From assembly GCF_000149955.1 (NCBI RefSeq), contig NC_030994.1:1851071-1915070 (forward strand): 64,000 nucleotides of DNA, written 5' to 3'. The position numbers and the translations under genes were made by a program. The notes beneath the pieces are model-generated. The model worked only from the letters and a program-made list of their open reading frames with translations, was not told the DNA's origin and ran no database searches. Origin of the DNA: Fusarium oxysporum f. sp. lycopersici 4287. Taxonomy: Eukaryota > Ascomycota > Sordariomycetes > Hypocreales > Nectriaceae. Below, piece after piece: positions 55,808 to 64,000 of this stretch. Position 1 is the stretch's first letter; every line of letters starts with the position of its first letter.

Positions 55808-55832
55808 CTGACCTGACCTGACCCGACCCGAT
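55808..55832. repeat. CTGAC/CCGAC pentamer repeat
   Basis: Three CTGAC units followed by CCGAC and a partial unit, about 440 bp upstream of the cdc25 start. Confidence 0.8.
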
Positions 55833-56272
55833 AGTCATTTTTCTATACCGTCTTTTCACCAACGGAAGCGTACAGTATTTTCGACCAACCTACTCTGTCC
55901 ATCCTAGTATCGTTTCAGCCAAATCGCCTGTCGCTGCAGGTTGTCTTCTTCCCTTCTGGGCTTTCTCCTGCTCCTGTCAGCCCCTCGCCGTCCACTCGCA
56001 TCCGAGCCTGGTCCCAGCGCGATCACCCCTCTAAGCAGCAACCCCCCCCTGGATTCTTGGCCCTCTTGTCCGTTCTCTGCTTTCTGGAGCAAGCAAGGCC
56101 TGCAACCTCCCACGACTCCTGCGACTCCTTGTAATTCTCGTGGCATGCTGCTGCTGCGTCGCCTCGTCTGCGTCAGCGTCACGAACCGAAATCCCCAGAA
56201 ACAGCATCCTTTTGATGAGCAATAGGCTTGCCGCTTTCTATCATGCCCTGAGGTGAGCTTTGCAGCCGCAAT

Positions 56273-59200
56273 ATGCTCAAGATACAGACCGCCGCCGTGC
56301 CGCCAAGTATCCACTCTTCGCGCACTATCCACGACCCCTCCGGCGACTCACCGTCCGCTTCCGTGCGCATCACGTCTGCTGCCTCCGTTCAAGCTTCTGA
56401 CCAACAATCCTCGACAACTCGGGCTGATCCCGCCTGGGGCCTCATGAACGGCATCGTCGGTACCGCCCCAATGGGGGCCATGTATGTCCGCGCCCTCTAC
56501 GACTACGAGGCCGACGATCGCACTAGTCTCAGTTTCCACGAAGGAGATGTAATTCAAGTCATCACCCAGCTCGAGAGCGGCTGGTGGGATGGCGTTATAA
56601 ATGGTGTTCGAGGCTGGTTCCCTAGCAACTACTGTCAGCTTATCACGAGTCCCGACGATATACCTGACGGCGCCCACAATGGAACCTTTGACGCTGTCGA
56701 GGATGATGCCGAAGATCCTGAGATGTACGACGACCAATATGACCAAGACGACGACTCCGAACAAGACGGCCCTATCGCGTTGCCCCTCGAGGGGACCGAC
56801 GGAGGAGATAGTTCGAGGGCCGATTTTTGGATTCCACAAGCTACCCCCGACGGGCGCTTGTTCTATTACAATATGATGACAGGAGACCGCAGCATGGAAC
56901 TGCCCCTGGAGTCTCCCGTATCTTCAAACGAGACTGGTCCACGAGATCGAATGAATGTCAATATCCCCGACAAAACCAGGCCACCTCCTGAGATGATGGC
57001 CCGTGGTTTGACTCAAGATGAGGACGACGAGTATCTGACGTCCGCATCCGAGGCCGAGGGCGACTCATCTAGACTGGCCTCACGTCGTTCCAAGGTACAC
57101 AGCGAGCTCGTAAACTTGATGTTCTAATGGCCCGGTTGCTAACACTCACTAGCATACTAAACGTGCCTCTTTCGGTGCCTTATCCCCATCAACTTCCATG
57201 GACTCCATCAATGGCGCATCGCCTGTTGGCCGTCTGCGAAATGGCGCCTCGTCCAATGGCCACCTTGCTGCAGGACAGGTCCCTAATATAGCATCCGCGA
57301 CCTCTTTTACTAGCACCACCTATAACTTACCGACTACAGCTACAGTTCCTCGATCGTTTTTCGACGACGGCTCTACGCCTTCACTTAGCTGGACTCTTCT
57401 TGTCTCTAATATGCGACGTGCTATCGATCGGTATCGGGAAGCCATCATGAACAATAACCGCTCAGAATACGTAGCAAAAGCCGAAGACATATCTGACCAT
57501 CTACGACTGCTACTTGCCGCTGGGTCAGGGACTACCGATAACCACTCTGGTCAGCCATCTATTATTTCAACGAACAAGGCTCTCTATCCTCACTTTCGAG
57601 ACATGATGTCCAAATTCTCCAAGCTCGTAATCTCTTCTCATATAGCAGCTGCAGACTGGCCCAATGCCGAATCTATCCAGAAATGCCTCCAGGAAGCTGA
57701 CGGAGTTCTCATGGGCGTATACAGCTATGTGGAAGTGGCTCGACAACAACGAGGCGAGGAAATTCCTCGACTCTTCCCAGGCTTTGTGATTGGTAGTAAT
57801 ACAGGTGGAAGTTGGCAAAACAACGGCTTGGGCCCTCGAGATGAAATCACAGCCAACTTCCTCGAAGATGAAGAGGGCGTTGTAGAGCCAACTGCAATTC
57901 TCGACAACAAGATGCTTGAGCGACTGGACGAACAGAAGCGTATTTTGGTATCCAGCATCCGAGAGCTCGACAAGAGCCTGGTCGTCCTAGAGAAAATCGT
58001 TACACCCTACAGGCATGAAGTTATCGGAAACAATGTTTGTTTTGCCGGTGGTAGGGTACTCGACACATTCAGACAATGGATTGCCATGATCGAATCGATC
58101 GATTTGTCTTCCCTTGGCAACAGCTTCCAGACGCCTCAGTTAGCTGACCTCGGAACACACAAGCAGAGCCTTTACGACAATATCTCTGATCTTATTCTTG
58201 GATGTCAAGCTGTCGCCGGACCCTTGGCTGATGAATGGTCCGAAGTCCGTGGTGAAGCACTGGAAAACCGTCTGGAATATGTCAGACAATGTGCCAGAGC
58301 CCTGGAAACTAACTCTTCACATATCGGATTCTCACTTCAACTATTGTCTGAACAGGTTCAAATCAACATGCAACAACATCAGGCTGAAGTACGACCTCGG
58401 GAGAATTCTTTTGTTCGAAGCACCCTGCAACGAGGCGAGACAATGCCTTATGACCGACCACACCAGCGAACAGAATCAAGGACTGCTCCTGTACGACCGC
58501 CACTTATCACATCACAATCTTTCACCGAAGGCGAGCCTGCTCCTGGCAATATGCGCAGAGGCGATTATTCCAAGGTCAAGAAGATATTTGGCGAAGATCC
58601 TTCGCCTCAAGTTCCAGTGACCGAAGATACACCAGAATTCTTACTCCTAGATTATGAACATGAAGTCTCCTGGGACAGCAAGACCTCACCACCTACTGTT
58701 AAGGGAGGATCTCTCCTTGCCCTTGTTGAACAGTTAACTCGTCACGACAAGCTCGATTCGAACTTCAACAATACCTTCCTTCTCACTTACCGATCATTCA
58801 CAACAGCTCGGGAACTTTTCGAGATGCTTATCAAACGATTCAACATCCAACCGCCAGAAGGTCTGTCACAGGCGGATTTCGAGATTTGGAGGGACCGAAA
58901 GCAAAAGCTTATTCGCTTCCGTGTTGTTAACATTCTAAAGAATTGGTTCGATAATTTCTGGATGGAGGATTACAACGACGAGTCAAAACAACTTGTTCGT
59001 GATGTCTACAGTTTCGCTAAAGACACAGTCAAATCTACAGAAACTCCTGGTTCAGCACCCTTAATGGCGGTCCTTGATCAGAGGCTCAGTGGAAAGGAGG
59101 CTGGCGCTCGCAGGATGATTCAAACAGTGAACCAGAACACGCCAACGCCGATCATGCCCAAGAACATGAAGAAGCTCAAGTTCTTGGATATTGACGTCGT

Positions 59201-60244
59201 TGAGTTTGCCCGCCAGCTCACCATTGTCGAATCCCGCTTGTACGGCAAGGTTAAGGCGACAGAATGTCTGAACAAGACGTGGCAGAAGAAGGTCCCTGAG
59301 GGCGAGCCTGATTTGGCCCCCAACGTTAAAGCGCTTATCCTCCACTCTAACCAGATGACCAACTGGGTCGCTGAGATGATTCTGGCGCAAATGGAAGTCA
59401 AGAAGCGAGTGGTTGTTATCAAGCACTTCGTTTCTGTTGCTGACGTGAGTAACTAAGGATATGATGTCGGGTCATTGGAACCCCTGCTAACTGACCGATA
59501 GCGTTGCCGCTCCCTGAACAACTTCTCAACACTAACATCGATTATTTCCGCATTGGGCACTGCACCCATCGCTCGTCTTAAGCGAACATGGGACCAGGTA
59601 CCCCAACGTACACACGCTACATTAGAATCGATGCGGCGGGTGATGGCAAGCACCAAGAACTTCGGAGAGTACCGAGAGGCTCTTCATGCAGCCAACCCCC
59701 CTTGTATCCCTTTCTTCGGTACGGACCCCCTTTCCCGAAAAGCAGGTGACAGATCACAGTACTGACAAACAGCAAAGGTGTCTATTTAACTGATCTGACA
59801 TTCATTGAGGATGGCATTCCGTCCATCATCAAGAAGACTAACCTCATTAACTTTGCTAAACGTGCCAAAACTGCTGAGGTCATTCGCGATATTCAGCAGT
59901 ATCAGAACGTGGGGTACTCACTGCAACCAGTGCCTGAGCTGCAAGATTACATCTTGAACAACATGCAGGCCGCTGGGGATGTTCACGAGATGTATGACAA
60001 GAGTTTGCAAGTTGAGCCTCGTGAGCGAGAGGATGAGAAGATTGTGAGGTATGTTGCATTGCGGAATACGCCCGCATCGTATGGAGCGGTGCCATCTTTC
60101 TTCTAAGTTCCCCTGGTTTAGTTTTGCACAATGGTGGAGGTCACTTCGCATTAGTGGCTTGCCGTCTTCAGTTAAGATGAAGAGACATATGCTTACTTGA
60201 TGTTTCTTAATTACAGGGTCTTGGCCGAGTCTGGGTTCCTATAA
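56273..60244 (+). CDS. cdc25: Cdc25-type Ras guanine-nucleotide exchange factor with SH3 domain
   Basis: Five exons: 56273-57094, 57153-59444, 59502-59718, 59778-60048, 60217-60244, 1209 aa. Domains in order: SH3 at residues about 72-125 (VRALYDYEADDRTSLSFHEG, GWWDGVINGVRGWFPSNYCQ); a WW-like segment (FWIPQATPDGRLFYYNMMTG); a long helical middle region; RasGEF_N from about residue 790 (GGSLLALVEQLTRHDKLDSN, NTFLLTYRSFTTARELFEML); and the catalytic RasGEF domain from about 950 (KFLDIDVVEFARQLTIVESR, TNWVAEMILAQM, FVSVADRCRSLNNFSTLTSI, VYLTDLTFIEDGIPS). It activates Ras upstream of cAMP/PKA or MAPK signalling at the membrane. The last intron yields the conserved-type end RVLAESGFL; reading through it instead gives a stop at 60104-60106. 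Confidence 0.93.
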
Positions 60245-61451
60245 ACGCCGAACCCTTGCAACTGTTTGAATGATCGATGCAGCCTGCATTCTTTCAAGCA
60301 ACAAGGCATGCACAACATAATCGAGGAGGGACCAGGAGGGGTGGTACTACGACCCCGCCACCGATCCTCAGAGCTCACGATAGTCCTGAGTGACCATTAC
60401 TTGGGGCGGATATCACGCGATGAACGCCGCCCACGATTGATAGTGGCAGGAAGCGGCACAAAACAGCCAGCACCGCATGGTCGGGAGGCGGCCCGGAAAA
60501 GTTGGTGTGGTGGGAAATGGTTGGTGACAGGGGGTTCCAAAGTGCGGAGATGCTCGGCAGGGCATTCATAATGCTGGGAGAGGCATTTTGACAAAGGCTC
60601 CGAGCACGGCCGAGAAGCAACCTTTACGTGAAGAAATGGGTTATTTGATGATGAATTTACTCGGCGCACCAGCATCCATATGGAGAAAGCCTGCATGGGA
60701 GAGGAATTGGGAAACTTGGTGGACACTGACGATGGCATTTGCAAGTGTACGCTGGCCGCACGAGGATTGAATATACCTGAAAGTCCCCAGAGGTACGGCG
60801 CATGATATGATGGGAAGCATCTAGTGGAGCGAATGGTCAATTTTAAAAAACAACATGATTGTGTATCGGTATAGTTCATACAAGGGACTGTCACGGCAGT
60901 TTGGTTATTCATATCACGGGCGAGTTGGCAATGACTCTCGAATCGATGTATCTTTAGTGAGAATCACGTTGATGTATCTGATAATTTCCCCGGAATTTAG
61001 GTTCAATTACCCATAGGCAAGGAACGCTGATCAGAAACAAACGAATATGCAATATCCGTCGGTATCTCACACCCCGTCTCGTGTATCTTTACCCCAGCTT
61101 GCCCGACATCCCGCTACTCCGGGCCGCATCCAGGCCACCACCTGACAAGGGGCCTGGTCTGATAATAACGTGTTGCTGACAGCACCGAAACGAGGTCTCG
61201 CATAGGATCCAATCATGTATCACGACAAGGCGGTACCGGATTCATCAAGACAGTCCGTGTCTCGGCTAGCATTGAGTGAATGACCATAATAATGGTGCCA
61301 ACTACTTAGATAGAGTAACTAGTTAAAAACACGACCAAAACAGTAACTGGGCATAAGTTGAAAAATAAAGCGCCGAAACGGCCGTGTGGGATATCATTTT
61401 CCATCATTAACTTTGCATATTTCTTTCAAACATCAGGACATTTATTCCCCT
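60245..61451. other. convergent spacer cdc25/hydrophilic protein
   Basis: 1.2 kb between convergent genes; no supportable gene. Contains the 3' ends of both transcripts. Confidence 0.5.
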
Positions 61452-62382
61452 TTAGTGCTTGTGGAGCTTGGCCTTGATGCGCTCGCCGATGCTTGGCTTG
61501 TCCTTCTTCTCATCAGAACCGTGGTGCTTGCTGCTGGAGTGCGATTCGGTCTTGGAGTGATCTGAGCTTCCGCTCTCGCCAATATGAATACCCTTTTGCT
61601 CCATCAGGCCTGACAGTCGTTAGTATAACGAAACATTAGGCATTTCGATTGTGGACTTACGGTCAGCTTCACGTCCAGCACCAGGCTTGGAAGCATCAAA
61701 GTCACCACCATCGGCTGCAAACCCGCTAGCAGTGACATACTCGTCCTCCTTGGGGTCATGAGGTTGATTCTCAGACTTGGATGACTCCGTGGCTCCCTCA
61801 GAGCCAACCTCAGTAGGCTTGTGAGAAGTTCCCTCAACAGGAGCATTGCCTGCATCACCGCCATGCTCCTTGGCAAGCTTCTCGATAGGCTGAGGTCCAG
61901 GACCCTCGCCGAGCTTGACGTCGGTGCCCTCAGAGGTGTCGTCAACGTCGTGGAGGTCCTTGTTGCCCTTGTCCGCCTGCGCCGGGTCGCGGGTGTCATT
62001 CTGGCCGGCAGAGGTATCCTTTGAGTGAGGGTTGGGTGCGGGAACTGAAGGTGTGGCTGAAGCAGCGTTTGTCGTCTCGGTGGGCTTGGAGACGGGGGCT
62101 TCATGTCCAAGGCCTGTTGCGCGTTCCTCACCGTGGCTGCCAAAGTTTTGTGCCACCTTTTCTTGCTGGGGGGTTTCTAGACCACGCCATGTCAGTGATA
62201 TCATTCAAATGTAGTTGTTTGTGTAGTGCAGGCGTTGAGGTCGTACCTAGGTTGCCGGCATCGTAGGGCTCGCCCTGCTTGGTGTCACCTTGGACTCCGG
62301 AGACGGGCTCCTTGTTGGCAGTTTGGCTGTCTCCCCAAACAGCCTTGGAGGCGGCGGCAGTGAGGTTGCTGATGGTCTCCAT
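61452..62382 (-). CDS. small hydrophilic, disordered, stress-type protein
   Basis: Three exons: 62382-62247, 62176-61661, 61609-61452, 269 aa. The N-terminus METISNLTAAASKAVWGDSQ can form a short amphipathic helix. The middle is almost free of hydrophobic residues and rich in Gly, Glu, Asp, Lys, Ser and Thr (EGTDVKLGEGPGPQPIEKLA), with the recurring fungal phrase EPVSGVQGDTKQGEPYDAGN. The C-terminus has a His/Ser/Lys stretch and ends SIGERIKAKLHKH. I recognise the family from many ascomycetes, sometimes annotated as glycine-rich cell wall structural protein, but no function is established. Composition resembles hydrophilins/LEA-like proteins that are abundant in stress or conidia; this is inference. 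Confidence 0.82.
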
Positions 62383-64000
62383 TGTGATTTAGTTGTGATT
62401 GTTGTGTAAGTTTGGTATCTTGGTTGTCGTGCAGTTGAATCGTGAATGGCTGGGTATCTTGGGAGCGAGATGGGGTATACTAAAGAGCTGAAATGATAAA
62501 GAAAGGGCGGGAGCGTCACGGGGAAGTTCAAGTTTAAATAAAAGGTCCTTCAGCTTTAGAAAGGTAAGAATCAAAGAGGGGGAGGTGGTATGGTAGGTCT
62601 GACGTCGTTGTTTGTTTAACCCAACCAAGCGAGGGACACAAATAGTACAACACCTCAGTCAGTAGTATACATCATGAATGCTATGAATAGAAGCCATTTA
62701 GAAAGTACCCTTGGAAGGATTCATGTTATTTGCCGGGTCTAACCAGTCAAAGTTGTGCAACATTGTACCTGTTTGCTGTAGAGCATGACCAAAAGTACCC
62801 ATTCGTGTCAAGGCAGAAGAGTCCATCATCCGTATGTGGCGGCTCAAGTTATGACGCCGCGGTCGATCGATGGAGCTGACAGGGCCTAGATTACTGCAGC
62901 ATGCTCTGAGCCGTATCCCCGGCCTCTCGTTTCAGCATCCAGTGTTCCCATAATATTCCAGGCTTGGATAGGTTGGATGGATGATGTAAAAGGTTGGTCT
63001 TTGAAGAGGTCATGACGTTGCGCTGCCCTCCACAGGCGGACGTACAAGGGGACAAGGGTGAGTGTGGCTGAAGAGGAAGAAACCTGCAGCAGAATATAGC
63101 TAACCAAAGAAAAAACAGAGATTAAGCATCTGTGGCTTAACTTATGCTGAAGCCAAGGAATTTGTGTCAGAGTTTTTGGTGTTGGACCGGACAACCTATC
63201 TGGGGAAGGCCGAGGTAGAGTTGGATGTGTCAACTACGTCATTCTCTACCCTGGTCTTGTCTTGTCGGAGGGGTCATCTAAGAGCTTAGGAGCTCAAGAA
63301 GCTGAAAGATACACGGATGTGCAGCGCAGCCACAACTAAAAAAGCATATTTCAACGGTTAAAGAAGAAGCCAATATGATTCTATAATTATAAAGCTTTGA
63401 TGGCACTTGCTTAGGTTCCGACTTGGCATTCAATGTTCCTGAGAATCTACCGAAGTCGCAGTCAAGAAAAACAGTGGAGGGCAATAAAAGCAAGGCCTTT
63501 GGCGGTCAACATTGGATGCTTCTAGATTGGATTCTTGGCACGACCTGCAGTCCTGAGTCGCCAAATTGGCCCCAAGTCTAGCTGCGCGCGTCATCGAGTT
63601 TACAGTGGGATGCAAAAAGTTTGAATACCGGGCGTGTATCTTCTTTCGCCGCTAGCCTCTTTGAGCCAGCTACCACGTGCATATCAGCTTTTGCACGGCT
63701 AATAAGTATATAGTGATTGGCTAGATCGAGCTTCTTCTTCAAATTAGAAGCAGGCTGAACTCCAAATAGGCTAGACAGGGGGTATCAGTACTTCAAAAGG
63801 TATTCAAACTTATTGCATCCCACTGTAGTATTATGTAGGTGCTGTAACTAATAAATCCGCCCGCTCGGTTTGTGTCATTAGCATTGGATCATTACGAATC
63901 AGGCAGCTCGTTCAGATACGACGGGCGTAAAGGCCAACCAGCCTTACTGCCCCGAGACAAATCTGCAGCCCTGTAGTATCGGTTCGGCCGAGAGCCGGCT
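62383..64000. other. right-edge intergenic region
   Basis: 1.6 kb upstream of the hydrophilic protein gene. The frame at 62886-63233 (-) has no ATG at its start and no family features. Nothing supportable to the window end. Confidence 0.5.

Larger units (their letters stand above)
49916..56272. other. 6.4-kb divergent intergenic region
   Basis: By far the longest gene-free stretch in the window, between the C2H2 factor and cdc25. About 50270-50560 is strongly purine-rich on + (pyrimidine-rich on the factor's strand), a likely 5' leader. About 55780-56270 is pyrimidine-rich on +, likely the cdc25 leader. Between them only short frames without family features occur. It may hold long regulatory DNA, noncoding transcripts or decayed repeats; I cannot support any specific one. 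Confidence 0.5.

Noticed and set aside
56348..56839. 163-codon minus-strand open frame under the cdc25 SH3 region
   Set aside because: Shadow of the conserved SH3-coding exon on the opposite strand.
62886..63233. 115-codon minus-strand open frame near the right edge
   Set aside because: Begins with a non-ATG codon and has no internal ATG early enough; no similarity recognised.

Overview
The window is nuclear DNA of a filamentous ascomycete. Genes are split by short introns (about 50-160 bp) with GTANGT-type donors and CTAAC/CTGAC-like branch sites, genes lie on both strands about 1-3 kb apart, and the encoded proteins are typical of Sordariomycetes. Gene content and protein character suggest Hypocreales, most likely Fusarium; this is my inference, since no search was possible. 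The sequence is a draft scaffold with three runs of N (1041-1371, 22688-23182, 30312-30411), each inside a gene.

Layout from left to right. 0.45-2.1 kb (-): protein with two PH domains, broken by the first gap. 4.5-5.7 (+): APH-fold small-molecule kinase. 6.6-7.9 (+): tRNA thiolation protein Ctu2/Ncs2. 8.2-9.3 (-): mitochondrial oxaloacetate carrier Oac1. 10.7-12.0 (+): WD40 protein Swd2. 12.4-13.9 (-): F-box-like/ankyrin protein. 15.1-15.5 (+): SRP14. 16.2-17.6 (-): ribonucleotide reductase small subunit with a one-base frameshift. 19.0-20.0 (-): DUF4112 protein. 21.2-24.1 (+): decapping enzyme Dcp2, interrupted by a piece of an LSD1-type demethylase gene and by the second gap. 26.6-28.0 (-): five-exon RRM protein. 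30.4-31.0 (+): secreted-type DUF7137-like protein, 5' end in the third gap. 31.5-33.0 (-): CDK11/PITSLRE kinase. 33.3-35.0 (+): NDUFAF7/MidA methyltransferase. 35.3-37.3 (-): Ptm1/GPR107 seven-helix protein. 37.9-39.7 (+): U-box cyclophilin (PPIL2). 40.1-42.1 (-): Zn2Cys6 transcription factor. 43.2-44.4 (-): GH64 beta-1,3-glucanase. 44.8-45.9 (-): GH16 glucanase with a GC-AG intron. 47.4-49.9 (-): C2H2 plus fungal-trans transcription factor. 56.3-60.2 (+): SH3-containing Cdc25-type Ras GEF. 61.5-62.4 (-): small hydrophilic, stress-type protein.

Most genes are conserved housekeeping functions: tRNA modification, mRNA decapping, RNR, SRP, complex I assembly, splicing-linked kinase and cyclophilin, Ras signalling. 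The more accessory part is 40-46 kb, with a Zn2Cys6 factor beside two beta-glucanases. Several neighbours are divergent and must share upstream DNA; the tightest pair is CDK11/NDUFAF7 (327 bp). I found no CRISPR array, rRNA, convincing tRNA or intact transposon. No undescribed multi-gene system is evident. The strongest anomaly is the LSD1-like fragment inside dcp2, followed by the rnr2 frameshift, the ACGCGT cluster around rnr2, a possible poison exon in the ankyrin gene and a GC-AG intron in the GH16 gene.
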